DNA of 64,000 nt from Paracidovorax avenae ATCC 19860 (GTDB lineage: Bacteria > Pseudomonadota > Gammaproteobacteria > Burkholderiales > Burkholderiaceae_C): NCBI RefSeq assembly GCF_000176855.2, contig NC_015138.1, positions 1,984,001-2,048,000 on the forward strand, given 5' to 3'. The notes below the pieces were generated by a model. That model was not told the DNA's origin. It worked only from the letters and a program-made list of their open reading frames with translations, and did no database searches. A program made the position numbers and the translations under genes. The number at the start of each line of letters is the position of its first letter. Within the stretch, counting starts at the first letter, position 1. This document shows, in pieces, positions 18,858-31,015 of this stretch.

Positions 18858-20093
18858 ATGGCCCATGACAGAACGAACGGCGCCGGGGGACTCCCCGAAG
18901 GCCTGCATCCCGACACGCTCGCCGTCCGGGAATCCATCCCGCGCAGCCAGTACGGCGAGCACTCCGAAGCGCTCTACCTGAGCAGCAGCTTCGTGCAGCC
19001 CGACGCGCAGACCGCCGCGCTGCGCTTCGCGGGCGAAGAGGATGGCTACACCTACACCCGCACCGGCAACCCCACGGTGACGGCCTTCGAGCGCCGGCTG
19101 GCCGCCATGGAAGGCACCGAGACGGCGATCGGCACGGCGACCGGCATGTCCGCGATCCTGCTGATGTGCCTGGCGCTGCTCAAGGCCGGCGACCACGTGG
19201 TGTGTTCGCAGTCGATGTTCGGCTCCACCATCAAGCTGATCGGCGGCGAGCTCTCGCGCTTCGGCGTCGAGACCACCTTCGTGCCGCAGACGGATGCCTC
19301 TGCCTGGAAGGCGGCCCTGCGCCCCACGACGCGCCTGATGTTCGCCGAGACGCCCACCAACCCGCTCACCGACCTGTGCGACATCGCCGCGCTGTCGGCG
19401 ATCGCGCGCGAGGCCGGCGTGCTGCTGGCCGTGGACAACTGCTTCGCGTCGCCCGCGCTGCAGCAGCCCGCGAAGTGGGGCGCGGACCTCGTCATCCATT
19501 CCGGCACCAAGTTCCTCGACGGCCAGGGCCGTGTCATGGCCGGTGCCGTGTGCGGCCCGCGCTCGCTCATCGACGACAAGCTCGGCCCCATGATCCGCAG
19601 CGCGGGCATGAACCTCTCGCCCTTCAACGCCTGGGTGGTGCTCAAGGGGCTGGAGACCCTGTCCATCCGCGTCCGCGCCCAGGCCGACAATGCCCTGCGC
19701 CTGGCCACGTGGCTTCAGTCGCACCCCGGCGTGGCGCGTGTCTATTACCCGGGCCTCGCCTCGCACCCGCAGCATGCGCTGGCGATGCGCCAGCAATCCG
19801 GCCTGGGCGGTGCGGTGCTCTCCTTCGACGTGAAGTCGCAGGAGGGTGCCGAGGCCGCGCGCCGCAGCGCCTTCCACGTGATCGACAGCACACGCGTCTG
19901 CAGCATCACCGCCAACCTGGGCGACGTGAAGACCACCGTCACCCATCCCGCGAGCACCTCGCACGGGCGCCTGACCGAGGCGCAGCGCCAGGCCGCCGGC
20001 ATCGGCCAGGGGCTGATCCGCGTGGCCGTGGGCCTGGAACACATCGAAGACCTGAAGGCCGACCTCGCGCGCGGCCTGGATACCCTGCAATGA
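18858..20093 (+). CDS. metZ: O-succinylhomoserine sulfhydrylase
   Basis: MetZ makes homocysteine from O-succinylhomoserine and sulfide, giving methionine by direct sulfhydrylation. It is a 411-residue Cys/Met-metabolism PLP enzyme: the cofactor lysine is in the [10 protein letters not shown] motif, with [10 protein letters not shown] near the N-terminus and the substrate-binding THPAST...[12 protein letters not shown]-terminus. The start at 18858 follows GAGGGGAGA. Placement directly after purF is the Burkholderiales/Pseudomonas arrangement. Confidence 0.93.
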   Translation: MAHDRTNGAGGLPEGLHPDTLAVRESIPRSQYGEHSEALYLSSSFVQPDAQTAALRFAGEEDGYTYTRTGNPTVTAFERRLAAMEGTETAIGTATGMSAILLMCLALLKAGDHVVCSQSMFGSTIKLIGGELSRFGVETTFVPQTDASAWKAALRPTTRLMFAETPTNPLTDLCDIAALSAIAREAGVLLAVDNCFASPALQQPAKWGADLVIHSGTKFLDGQGRVMAGAVCGPRSLIDDKLGPMIRSAGMNLSPFNAWVVLKGLETLSIRVRAQADNALRLATWLQSHPGVARVYYPGLASHPQHALAMRQQSGLGGAVLSFDVKSQEGAEAARRSAFHVIDSTRVCSITANLGDVKTTVTHPASTSHGRLTEAQRQAAGIGQGLIRVAVGLEHIEDLKADLARGLDTLQ

Positions 20094-21529
20094 GCCAAAG
20101 CCTTTCTCCCGCTTCCTCCTCCAGCGGCGCGCAGCAGCGCGTGCGCACCCGTTTCGCGCCGTCCCCCACGGGCTTCATCCACCTGGGCAACATCCGCTCG
20201 GCGCTCTATCCGTGGGCTTTCGCGCGTGCCACGGGCGGCGACTTCATCCTGCGCATCGAGGACACCGACGTGGAGCGCTCGAGCCAGGCCGCCGTGGATG
20301 TCATCCTGGAAGGCATGCAGTGGCTGGGCATGGAGCCGGACGAGGGCCCGTTCTACCAGATGCAGCGCATGGACCGCTACAAGGAAGTGCTGGCGCAGAT
20401 GCAGGCGCAGGGCCTGGTCTATCCGTGCTATATGAGCGTGGCGGAGCTCGATGCGTTGCGCGAGCGCCAGATGCAGGCCAAGCAGAAGCCGCGCTACGAC
20501 GGCACGTGGCGCCCGGAAGAGGGCAAGACCCTGCCTCCGGTGCCCGAGGGCGTGCAGCCGGTGCTGCGCTTCCGCAACCCCGTGGGCGGTGCCGTGGCGT
20601 GGGAGGACAAGGTCAAGGGCCGCATCGAGATCCAGAACGACGAGCTCGACGACCTCGTCATCGCGCGCCCCGACGGCACGCCCACGTACAACTTCTGCGT
20701 GGTGGTGGACGACATCGACATGGCCATCACCCACGTGATCCGCGGCGACGACCACGTGAACAACACGCCGCGCCAGATCAACATCTTCCGCGCGCTCGGC
20801 AAGGAGCCGCCGGTGTATGCCCACCTGCCCACGGTGCTCAACGAGCAGGGCGAGAAGATGAGCAAGCGCAATGGCGCCAAGCCCGTCACGCAATACCGCG
20901 ACGAAGGCTACCTGCCCGAAGCCATGGTGAACTACCTGGCGCGCCTGGGCTGGAGCCACGGCGACGACGAGATCTTCTCGCGCGAGCAGTTCCTGGAGTG
21001 GTTCGACCTGGACCACCTGGGCCGCAGCGCTGCGCAGTTCGACGAAGCCAAGCTACGCTGGGTGAACGCCCAGCACCTGAAGGCCATGCCCGACGAGCGA
21101 CTCGCCCAACTGGTGGCGCCGCGCCTCGCGGCCCGCGGCATCGCGCAGGCCGATCTGGAAGACGGACGCCTGCCGCGCATCTGCGCACTCTTCAAGGACC
21201 GCTGCGACACGCTGTTGGCGCTGGCCGACTGGGCCCATGTGTTCTACGGCGAGGTGACGCCCAATGAAGAGGAGCGCGCCAGGCACGTGGTCGATGCGGT
21301 GAAGCCCGCGATCGCCGCGCTGTCGGAAGCGCTCGCGCGGTGCGCCTGGGACAAGGCCAGCATCGCCGCGGCCTTCAAGGAAGTGCTCACGGCCCAAGGC
21401 CTCAAGATGCCGCAACTGGCGATGCCGGTGCGCGTGCTCACCGTGGGCACGGCGCACACGCCGTCGGTCGATGCGGTGCTCGAACTGCTCGGACGCGAAA
21501 AAATTGCAGCGAGATTGCGAACGGCCTGA
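20090..21529 (+). CDS. gltX: Glutamate--tRNA ligase
   Basis: A 479-residue class I synthetase. The HIGH-type signature is [15 protein letters not shown] (about 22-36) and the KMSKS-type signature is EKMSKRNGA (about 262-270). The length is that of a discriminating GluRS. ATG 20090 overlaps the metZ stop (ATGA), so the two are translationally coupled. The tRNA cluster just downstream contains two copies of its substrate tRNA-Glu; a tRNA promoter begins inside the gene end. Confidence 0.97.
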   Translation: MSQSLSPASSSSGAQQRVRTRFAPSPTGFIHLGNIRSALYPWAFARATGGDFILRIEDTDVERSSQAAVDVILEGMQWLGMEPDEGPFYQMQRMDRYKEVLAQMQAQGLVYPCYMSVAELDALRERQMQAKQKPRYDGTWRPEEGKTLPPVPEGVQPVLRFRNPVGGAVAWEDKVKGRIEIQNDELDDLVIARPDGTPTYNFCVVVDDIDMAITHVIRGDDHVNNTPRQINIFRALGKEPPVYAHLPTVLNEQGEKMSKRNGAKPVTQYRDEGYLPEAMVNYLARLGWSHGDDEIFSREQFLEWFDLDHLGRSAAQFDEAKLRWVNAQHLKAMPDERLAQLVAPRLAARGIAQADLEDGRLPRICALFKDRCDTLLALADWAHVFYGEVTPNEEERARHVVDAVKPAIAALSEALARCAWDKASIAAAFKEVLTAQGLKMPQLAMPVRVLTVGTAHTPSVDAVLELLGREKIAARLRTA

Positions 21530-21544
21530 AAACCTGTCTATAAT
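21515..21544 (+). promoter_or_regulatory. Sigma-70-type promoter of the tRNA cluster
   Basis: TTGCGA (21515-21520), an 18-base spacer and a perfect TATAAT (21539-21544). It starts within the last codons of gltX and lies about 50 bases upstream of the first tRNA. Confidence 0.75.
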
Positions 21545-21596
21545 TCAAGGCTCAGGAGATGACGACGATAAATAACAATATCGACGGCATCGAAGT

Positions 21597-21672
<76 letters not shown>

Positions 21673-21704
21673 AACTGAATCAAGAACGGAAGTTCCCAGG
21701 TTTT

Positions 21705-21780
21705 GACCCTATCGTCTAGAGGCCTAGGACATCACCCTTTCACGGTGAGTACCGGGGTTCGAATCCCCGTAGGGTCGCCA
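21705..21780 (+). tRNA. tRNA-Glu(TTC), copy 1
   Basis: A 76-base cloverleaf with encoded CCA. The anticodon loop CTTTCAC, between TCACC and GGTGA, gives anticodon TTC. Confidence 0.97.
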
Positions 21781-21832
21781 AGTTCGTGGCACTTGGCTTG
21801 CATGGATGTGCAAGCGAAACAGCCGCCTGCCA

Positions 21833-21909
21833 GGAGTGGTAGTTCAGTTGGTTAGAATACCGGCCTGTCACGCCGGGGGTCGCGGGTTCGAGTCCCGTCC
21901 ACTCCGCCA
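21833..21909 (+). tRNA. tRNA-Asp(GTC), copy 1
   Basis: A 77-base cloverleaf with encoded CCA. The anticodon loop CTGTCAC, between CCGGC and GCCGG, gives anticodon GTC. Confidence 0.97.
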
Positions 21910-21982
21910 GATTCAAAGCCTTTGCAGGTGGTTCGCGCAAAGGTCGATATTTTGGTGATGCCGCAAGGCTTTGCCGGGATAC

Positions 21983-22058
<76 letters not shown>

Positions 22059-22091
22059 AACCTTTTTTGAAAACGGAAGTTCCCAGGTTTT

Positions 22092-22167
22092 GACCCTATC
22101 GTCTAGAGGCCTAGGACATCACCCTTTCACGGTGAGTACCGGGGTTCGAATCCCCGTAGGGTCGCCA
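22092..22167 (+). tRNA. tRNA-Glu(TTC), copy 2
   Basis: A 76-base cloverleaf with encoded CCA, anticodon TTC, same sequence as copy 1 by inspection. Confidence 0.97.
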
Positions 22168-22218
22168 AGTTCACGGCACTTGGCCTGCATGAGAATGCAG
22201 GTGAAACGCTGTCTGCCA

Positions 22219-22295
22219 GGAGTGGTAGTTCAGTTGGTTAGAATACCGGCCTGTCACGCCGGGGGTCGCGGGTTCGAGTCCCGTCCACTCCGCCA
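22219..22295 (+). tRNA. tRNA-Asp(GTC), copy 2
   Basis: A 77-base cloverleaf with encoded CCA, anticodon GTC, same sequence as copy 1 by inspection. Confidence 0.97.
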
Positions 22296-22333
22296 GCTCA
22301 TTCAAGCCGGTCCATTCCGCGCTTGAAAGCATG

Positions 22334-22368
22334 AAAAGCCGCAGCGAGCAATCGTTGCGGCTTTTTTT
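22334..22368 (+). terminator. Rho-independent terminator of the tRNA cluster
   Basis: AAAAGCCGCA and TGCGGCTTTTTTT form a strong stem (extended by GCGA/TCGT around a small loop) followed by a T run. It lies 40 bases past the last tRNA. Confidence 0.9.
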
Positions 22369-22382
22369 CTTGCCTCCGGTCC

Positions 22383-23624
22383 ATGCGATTTTTCCATCAC
22401 CGCGTGCCTCCGCCGATGCCGTCTTCCCTCACATCCGCTCCGCCGCCGTCCTCCGCACCATCTGCCGGGCCAGCGGCATCCGCAACATCCCGCCTGGTGT
22501 CCATCGACGCACTGCGCGGCCTGGTGATCGTCTTCATGCTGCTCGACCACGTGCGCGAGACGTTCTTCATGCACCACCAGGTCACGGACCCCATGGCGTT
22601 GGCCGACACACCGCCAGCCCTGTTCTTCAACCGTGTCCTGGCACACCTGTGCGCGCCGGTCTTCATCTTCCTCGCGGGGCTGTCCGCCTTCCTCTACGGC
22701 AGCCGCCAGCCGGACGGGCGCCGGGCCGCCACGGTGTTCCTCGTGCAGCGCGGGCTGTTCCTGGTGTTGCTGGAACTCACGGTGGTGAATTTCGCGTGGA
22801 CCTTCCAGTGGCCGCCGCAGGTGGTCTATCTGCAGGTGATCTGGGTGATCGGCCTGAGCATGCTGGCGCTGGCCCTGCTGCTGTGGCTGCCGCGCGGCGT
22901 GCTGGTGGCGGTCGGGCTGCTGCTGGTGGCGGGCCACAACCTGCTCGATGGCGTGCATTTTCCCGCGGGGCATGTGCTGCACGTGCCTTGGGCCATCCTG
23001 CACGACCGGGGATGGCTCGCCGTGGGAGACGGCCTGCGGATGCGCACGTCCTATCCGCTGCTGCCCTGGATCGGCGTGATCGCGCTGGGGTATGCCGCCG
23101 GCCCGTGGTTCACCGCCGGGGCAGATGCGGGGCAGCGGCACCGTTGCCTGGTGGCCTGGTCGGTGGGGGCACTGGCGTTGTTCTTCGCGCTGCGGTGGCT
23201 GAACGCCTATGGTGACCATCCCCGGGCGCTGGGTGCCACGCCGCTGGAAACCGTGATGGGTTTCCTGAACGTGACGAAGTACCCGCCCTCGCTGCTCTTC
23301 GTGGCGCTGACCTTGGGCCTCGGACTGGCATTGCTCGCCGCCTTCGAGCGCGTGCCGGCGCGGGCGGGGTGGCTGCGGGTGCTGGTGGCCTTCGGGGCCG
23401 CACCCATGTTCTTCTATGTGCTTCACCTGTACGTGCTGAAGGTGCTCTACCTCGGCGCGCTGGGACTCTGGGGGCCCAACCAGGGACGCTATTTCGGGTT
23501 CGACGCGGTGTGGCAGGTGTGGCTCTGCACGGCCGTGCTGGCCGCGCTGCTCTATGGGCCGGTGCGCGCGTTCGGGGCCTTCAAGGCGCGGCGAAAAGAC
23601 CTGGCCTGGCTGCGGTTCCTGTAG
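22383..23624 (+). CDS. DUF1624/heparan-alpha-glucosaminide N-acetyltransferase-like membrane protein
   Basis: A 413-residue polytopic protein with about ten hydrophobic segments. The conserved DUF1624/HGSNAT start RLVSIDALRGLVIVFMLLDHVRE is at about 38-60, including the catalytic-type Asp-His, and an LLPWIG segment lies mid-protein. Relatives transfer acyl groups across membranes or are uncharacterised (YeiB-like). The first ~35 residues are Pro/Ser/Ala-rich, so the true start may be ATG 22416. Single gene after the tRNA terminator. Confidence 0.82.
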   Translation: MRFFHHRVPPPMPSSLTSAPPPSSAPSAGPAASATSRLVSIDALRGLVIVFMLLDHVRETFFMHHQVTDPMALADTPPALFFNRVLAHLCAPVFIFLAGLSAFLYGSRQPDGRRAATVFLVQRGLFLVLLELTVVNFAWTFQWPPQVVYLQVIWVIGLSMLALALLLWLPRGVLVAVGLLLVAGHNLLDGVHFPAGHVLHVPWAILHDRGWLAVGDGLRMRTSYPLLPWIGVIALGYAAGPWFTAGADAGQRHRCLVAWSVGALALFFALRWLNAYGDHPRALGATPLETVMGFLNVTKYPPSLLFVALTLGLGLALLAAFERVPARAGWLRVLVAFGAAPMFFYVLHLYVLKVLYLGALGLWGPNQGRYFGFDAVWQVWLCTAVLAALLYGPVRAFGAFKARRKDLAWLRFL

Positions 23625-23711
23625 AGCCGGCCACGCTTTCCGCACAGGGGCATCCGCGCGCGCTCTTCGGCGAGGGCCTGCACGGGCCTTTGCTCCTGGC
23701 GACAATGCGGG

Positions 23712-24932
23712 ATGCCTTCTTCGCCTTTCCTGCGCATGGCCCTGGTGCTGGGCCTGCTTTCCGCCATCGGTCCCTTCGCGATCGACATGTATCTGCCCGC
23801 GCTGCCCGAGATCGGGCATGGCCTGGGCGCGCCGGTGGGCGCGGTGCAGTGGAGCCTGACGGCCTTCTTCCTCTCGCTCGGCGTGGGCCAGTTGCTCTAC
23901 GGCCCGCTGTCGGACATGGCCGGGCGCAAGCCACCGCTGTATTTCGGGCTGGCGCTGTTCACCGTGGCGAGCGTCGGCTGCGCGCTGGCCACCAGCATCG
24001 AAGCCCTGCTCGTGCTGCGCTTCCTGCAGGGCCTGGGCGCGGCCGCTGGCATGGTGGTGCCGCGCGCCGTGGTGCGCGACCTGCACACGGGCCACGAGGC
24101 CGCGCGGCTGATGTCGCTGCTGATGCTGGTGTTCAGCGTGTCGCCGCTGCTGGCGCCGCTGGCGGGCAGCGGCGTGATCGCCCTTGCCGGCTGGCGTGGC
24201 GTGTTCTGGGCCGTGGCCATCGCCGCGCTGGCCGGGCTGCTGCTGGTGCGCTTCGCGCTTGGCGAGACCCGGCCCGCCGCGGAGCGGACGCACAGCACCC
24301 TGGGCAGCGCGTTGCGGGGCTATGCCCTGTTGCTGCGTGACCGGCATTACCTGGGCCTGGTTTTCATCGGCGGTTGCGCGATGGCGGGTTTTTTCGTGTA
24401 CCTGGCGGGCTCGCCGTTCGTGCTCATCAACCACTATGGGCTCACGCCTACGCAGTACAGCCTGGCCTTCTCGTTCAATGCTGCGGCGTTCTTTGCCATG
24501 GCGCAGTTCAACGGCATGTTGGCCGCCCGCTTCGGGCTGGAGCCGATCGTGAAGGTGGCGGCCACGGCTTCGTCGGCGGTGATGGCCGTGATGCTGGGGT
24601 ACTACCTGCTGGGCGGTGACCGGCTCGCGGTGCTGATCGGCCTGTACTTCATGGCGAGCGCACTCATGGGACTGGTGATTCCCACGACCTCGGTGCTGGC
24701 ACTGGAGGAGCACGGCGCAATCGCGGGCACGGCCTCCGCGCTGATGGGGACGCTGCAGATGCTCACGGGCGCCGTGGCGATGGGGCTGGTGGGGCTGTTC
24801 GCCGATGGCCGGCCGCTGCCGATGGTCGCGGGGATGGCGACCGGCGCATTCCTCGGCACGGCGCTGTGCTGGACCACGCTGGGCCGCACCCGCGTGGCGC
24901 CCGGCCGGGGCCGCCGGGGAGCCCGTGCATGA
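23712..24932 (+). CDS. Bcr/CflA-type drug resistance MFS transporter
   Basis: A 406-residue inner-membrane protein with twelve predicted helices. It shows the 12-TMS drug exporter start (SAIGPFAIDMYLPALPEI, motif D1), the loop motif GPLSDMAGRKPPLYFG (motif A) and the R-rich VVPRAVVRDL after helix 4. Bcr/CflA proteins expel drugs or small metabolites with proton antiport; the substrate is unknown. The stop overlaps the start of a second MFS gene, so the two exporters are co-translated. Confidence 0.9.
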   Translation: MPSSPFLRMALVLGLLSAIGPFAIDMYLPALPEIGHGLGAPVGAVQWSLTAFFLSLGVGQLLYGPLSDMAGRKPPLYFGLALFTVASVGCALATSIEALLVLRFLQGLGAAAGMVVPRAVVRDLHTGHEAARLMSLLMLVFSVSPLLAPLAGSGVIALAGWRGVFWAVAIAALAGLLLVRFALGETRPAAERTHSTLGSALRGYALLLRDRHYLGLVFIGGCAMAGFFVYLAGSPFVLINHYGLTPTQYSLAFSFNAAAFFAMAQFNGMLAARFGLEPIVKVAATASSAVMAVMLGYYLLGGDRLAVLIGLYFMASALMGLVIPTTSVLALEEHGAIAGTASALMGTLQMLTGAVAMGLVGLFADGRPLPMVAGMATGAFLGTALCWTTLGRTRVAPGRGRRGARA

Positions 24933-26437
24933 GCGGCGCAGCACCTGGCACGACGCCCGGAGCGGGGGAGGGCGGCACCACGGGAGCCGCCGCGTCGCGG
25001 CCTGCAGGCGTGGCGGACGGACTGGAGCCGCCGGAGCGCGGGCGGGCGATGCTGGTGATCATCCTCGGCATCGCCGTCGCGGTGCTGGACGGCAGCATCA
25101 TGAACCTGGCGCTGCCCACCATCGCCCGGGAACTGCAGGCCGGCGCGCCACAGGCCATCTGGGTGGTGAACGCCTACCAGATCGCCACCCTGGGCATGCT
25201 GCTGCCGCTGGCCGCGCTCGGGGAGCGCATCGGCTACCGGCGCGTGTACCTGCTGGGCATGGGCCTGTTCGCCGTCTCGTCGCTCGGCGCCATGCTGGCG
25301 TCGTCGCTGGAGGTGCTGATCGCGGCGCGCGCCGTGCAGGGCCTGGGCGCGGCGGGGATCATGAGCGTGAACGCGGCGCTGGTGCGCATGATCTATCCGC
25401 GGGCGCGGCTGGGGCAGGGACTGGCGCTCAATTCGCTGGTCGTCGCGGCGTCATCGGTGGCCGGGCCCTCGGTGGCGGCCGCCATTCTCTCGGTGTCGTC
25501 CTGGCCGATGCTGTTCGCGATCAACCTGCCGCTGGGGCTGGCGACGCTCTGGCTCGGCCGGCGCGCGCTGCCGTTCAATCCTGCTCCGCCTGCGCACGGG
25601 GCAAAAGCGGGTGCGCGCTTTTCCGTGATCGACGTGGCGCTCAACGTACTGATGTTCGCGCTGGTGTTCATCGGCGGCGACCAGCTGGGCGTGCACGGCG
25701 GGGCGGGCGGGCTGCCGCTGGGCCCCGCGCTGACGCTGCTTGCGGGCCTGGCGGTGGGGGTGGTGTTCGTGCGCAGGCAGGTGCGGGCCGACCGCCGCGG
25801 GGAGACGCCACTCTTCCCGGTGGACCTGCTGCGCATCCCGGTGTTTTCCTTGTCGATGGGGGCATCGATCGCGGCCTTCTGTGCGCAGATGCTGGCGTTC
25901 CTCGCGCTGCCGTTCCTGCTGCTGGAAGCGCACGGCCGCTCGCATGCCGAGGCCGGCCTGCTGATCACGCCCTGGCCCCTGGCCATCGTGGCCGTCGCGC
26001 CGCTCGCCGGCCGGCTGATCGGGCGCGTGCCGGACGGCCTGCTGGGCGGCATCGGCATGGCCGTGCTGGCACTGGGGCTGGCGGCGCTGGCCGGCATGCC
26101 GCAGGATGCAGGTGCGTTCGGCGTGGTGTGGCGCATGGCGCTGTGCGGCGTGGGCTTCGCGCTGTTCCAGTCGCCCAACAACCACACCATCGTCACGTCC
26201 GCGCCGCTGCAGCGCTCGGGTGCCGCAGGCGGCATGCTGAGCACGGCCCGGCTCACGGGCCAGACATTGGGGGCCGTGCTGCTCGCGGTGATCTTCGCGA
26301 TCCAGGGCACGCATGGCGGCCATGCGGAGACGGTGGCGTTCTGGCTCGCCGCGGGCAGCGCTGTGGTGGCAGGCGTATGCAGCGTGCTGCGCCTGGGGCC
26401 GGCGAGGGCTGCCGGAGGGCGCGGCGCAGGCCACTGA
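24929..26437 (+). CDS. DHA2-type MFS exporter (EmrB/QacA-like)
   Basis: A 502-residue membrane protein with about fourteen helices, typical of DHA2. After a hydrophilic 40-residue N-terminus come AVAVLDGSIMNLALPTIA (motif D), LAALGERIGYRRVYLLG (motif A) and the GLGAAGIMSVNAALVR helix (motif C region). The family exports hydrophobic drugs or dyes. ATG 24929 overlaps the upstream stop (ATGA). No EmrA-like adaptor is nearby, so it probably works without one. Confidence 0.9.
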   Translation: MSGAAPGTTPGAGEGGTTGAAASRPAGVADGLEPPERGRAMLVIILGIAVAVLDGSIMNLALPTIARELQAGAPQAIWVVNAYQIATLGMLLPLAALGERIGYRRVYLLGMGLFAVSSLGAMLASSLEVLIAARAVQGLGAAGIMSVNAALVRMIYPRARLGQGLALNSLVVAASSVAGPSVAAAILSVSSWPMLFAINLPLGLATLWLGRRALPFNPAPPAHGAKAGARFSVIDVALNVLMFALVFIGGDQLGVHGGAGGLPLGPALTLLAGLAVGVVFVRRQVRADRRGETPLFPVDLLRIPVFSLSMGASIAAFCAQMLAFLALPFLLLEAHGRSHAEAGLLITPWPLAIVAVAPLAGRLIGRVPDGLLGGIGMAVLALGLAALAGMPQDAGAFGVVWRMALCGVGFALFQSPNNHTIVTSAPLQRSGAAGGMLSTARLTGQTLGAVLLAVIFAIQGTHGGHAETVAFWLAAGSAVVAGVCSVLRLGPARAAGGRGAGH

Positions 26438-26479
26438 CGGTGCTCGCGGCTGGTGAGGCCGCCGCTGTCATGCGCGTCT

Positions 26480-27688
26480 TCAGGTCGTGGAATCGTTGCC
26501 GGATTCGTGGTCGGAGTGGTCACCGGATTCCGGTTCGGCGCCTGCGCCCGCATTCCGGTCCGCGCCGCTGTCCCCATCGACATCGGCCGGCGGACGATAG
26601 CCCTGCAATGCTGCCACCTGACCCGCCAGGGTGCGGATGGTGATCGGTGCGCAGCCCTCCGCATGGTTGCTGATCGCGACGAACGCGTTCTGCCCCTTGC
26701 CGGTGATGCCCGCCAGCGTGCGCGCCAGCAGAGCATGCACCTCCGGCGCAGGATGGACGATGCGGTCGAACGGATTGTAGAGCGCTTCGGCCTCTTCGTA
26801 GCCGTAGGCGCCATGCACGGGGTTGAGGTTCCAGCGGCACACCAGCGGGCCCGGCCAGAGCCTGCGCAGCAGCCGCAACTGCTCTTCGAGCGGCGGCATC
26901 TTGGCATGCAGCCCCAGGCAATAGGTGGCGCCGGCCGAGAGCAGCGCTTCGGCGAACAGCGGCTCGTATTCCGGCGAAAGCCACTCCGGATCGCGCACCT
27001 CCACGGCCAGCACGCCGTCCGGTGCGGTGGGGGCGAGCGGCGGCATCGCGCGCAGCAGGGAGCCCAGTTGGGCGATGGTGCCTTCGAGGCGATGGAGCTG
27101 CGCCAGCGGCAAGGGGCTCAACTGGAACACCAGGGCCCCGATCTTGGCGCCCAGTCCTTCCAGCGCGGGCGCCACGAATTCCTGGAGTGCCAGTGCGGGG
27201 TCGAGGAAGGCCGGGTTCGGCGCGCGCCCGCGGCCGTCCTCGGCACGCACCAGCGCATCGGTGACGAGGCTGGGCGCCTTCACGATGAAGCGGAAGTCGT
27301 CGGGCACCTGCGAGGCGTAGCCCGCGTACTGGCTCACGGTGAGGGGTTTGTAGAAACCGCGGTCGATGCTCACGGTGCGCATCAGCGGGTGCCGCGCATA
27401 CGCGGCCAGTCCCTGGCGCGCCAGGGTGGATTCGGAGTGTTCGCCCTCCCAGACCAGGCCCCTCCAGCCGGGGTAGCTCCAGGAAGAGCCGCCGAGCCGC
27501 AGCTGCGGGGGCAGGGCGGCGGCCAGGGCCAGCAGGCCGGGGTCGGGCTCGATGGGGTGGACGCCACCACCAGTCCTGGGCGGGCGGCGGGGCTTGGCGG
27601 GGGCTTCCTCTGCTGCTGGAGACTGGGCCGCTGCCGCCGGTGCAGGCGGGGGAGGAAGGTCGTCGTCGCCGAAGAGGGACTCTTGCAT
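26480..27688 (-). CDS. DUF72-family protein
   Basis: A 402-residue cytoplasmic protein. After a Pro/Ala-rich leader (1-55) the DUF72 TIM-barrel-like domain shows LRLGGSSWSYPGW, IDRGFYKPLT, the FRFIVKAPS strand, VFQLSP and EVRDPEWL. The C-terminal 30 residues are acidic and low-complexity. YecE/DUF72 proteins have no agreed function. Single minus-strand gene, convergent with the MFS pair. Confidence 0.85.
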   Translation of the reverse strand: MQESLFGDDDLPPPPAPAAAAQSPAAEEAPAKPRRPPRTGGGVHPIEPDPGLLALAAALPPQLRLGGSSWSYPGWRGLVWEGEHSESTLARQGLAAYARHPLMRTVSIDRGFYKPLTVSQYAGYASQVPDDFRFIVKAPSLVTDALVRAEDGRGRAPNPAFLDPALALQEFVAPALEGLGAKIGALVFQLSPLPLAQLHRLEGTIAQLGSLLRAMPPLAPTAPDGVLAVEVRDPEWLSPEYEPLFAEALLSAGATYCLGLHAKMPPLEEQLRLLRRLWPGPLVCRWNLNPVHGAYGYEEAEALYNPFDRIVHPAPEVHALLARTLAGITGKGQNAFVAISNHAEGCAPITIRTLAGQVAALQGYRPPADVDGDSGADRNAGAGAEPESGDHSDHESGNDSTT

Positions 27689-27738
27689 GGGTGGAGTCTG
27701 CCGGAAGCACCGGCGCGGTTCAAAACGGGGATCGGTGG

Positions 27739-28470
27739 CTATCCGGGCGGCACGGTCGCGCGGCGGGGCGCAGTGCCAGGGCTGCTGTCGCCGATGGCGT
27801 CATCCTTCACGGAATCGATGACGAAGCGGTCGCGCGACCAGCGGTAGATGATGGTACGGCGGATCTGTGGCGCGCCGCCTTCAGGGCCCTCGCCGTATCG
27901 GACGAACCAGCGGGTGAGCCGCCCATGCCGCACTTCCAGGCGCGGCGTGCGGCGCTGGCCTTCATACAGGTTGCCATCCCGGTATCCGGTGTCGTCCAGT
28001 GGCAACGGGGCCAGCCCGCCGTCGGGCAGCCTGCGGAACACTTCGGTGATGTCCGCACCGCCGTTGCCCATCGCGCAGGTGGTGGCCTCCACGATGGCCT
28101 GCTCGTCGCCGTGTCCGAGCAGGTCCGCGTACTGCACCGTGATGTGCCTGATCGGATCCCTTTCGCAGAATTCTTCAGCGAGCTGCTTTCCCAACCCGCC
28201 GCGCGCGAGCAGATAGGCGCGGAAGTCCACCTTGCGGATCGCATCCGCATCCGCATGCGCGCGGGCACGGCCATGGGCCTGCGGGGAAGACGGCAGCTGG
28301 GCATGTGCCATGGTGGCGGCGAGGACCAGGGCAGCCGTTGCTGCGGCATGCCACCCGGAAGGGCGGACGGGGCGGGGCGCCGTGCGGGTTTTGCTTTCCG
28401 GTGGAATCTGGAGGGGCATGCAGGCGGCGGCGATGACGACGACGCGCCGATTCTCCTGGCATGCCTCCAT
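27739..28470 (-). CDS. Hypothetical exported protein
   Basis: Up to 243 residues, not recognised. A hydrophobic segment (AATAALVLAATMAHAQ, ending about residue 58) is a likely signal peptide with an AHA cleavage motif. The mature part has two cysteines (CERD, TTCAMG) and a charged C-terminal beta-rich stretch (TIIYRWSRDRFVIDSV). Codon use and third-position GC fit the surrounding genes, which supports a real gene. The start could be ATG 28419, giving a more usual leader length. Divergent from tex. Confidence 0.6.
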   Translation of the reverse strand: MEACQENRRVVVIAAACMPLQIPPESKTRTAPRPVRPSGWHAAATAALVLAATMAHAQLPSSPQAHGRARAHADADAIRKVDFRAYLLARGGLGKQLAEEFCERDPIRHITVQYADLLGHGDEQAIVEATTCAMGNGGADITEVFRRLPDGGLAPLPLDDTGYRDGNLYEGQRRTPRLEVRHGRLTRWFVRYGEGPEGGAPQIRRTIIYRWSRDRFVIDSVKDDAIGDSSPGTAPRRATVPPG

Positions 28471-28597
28471 CTGGGCATCGTTGCAATTGTCACGAAGTGT
28501 GGGGGTGCCGGTGACATCGGCGCCTGCGCGCCGGGCATCCGCGCCCGCTATGGCACACTCGCCCGCTTCGAGTTTTCATCGTTCGTTCGCAAGGGAT

Positions 28598-30964
<2,367 letters not shown>

Positions 30965-31015
30965 GAAACGTTTTCAGGCGTGGATAATGGGGCGAACGCC
31001 CCGCCTGCCCACGCC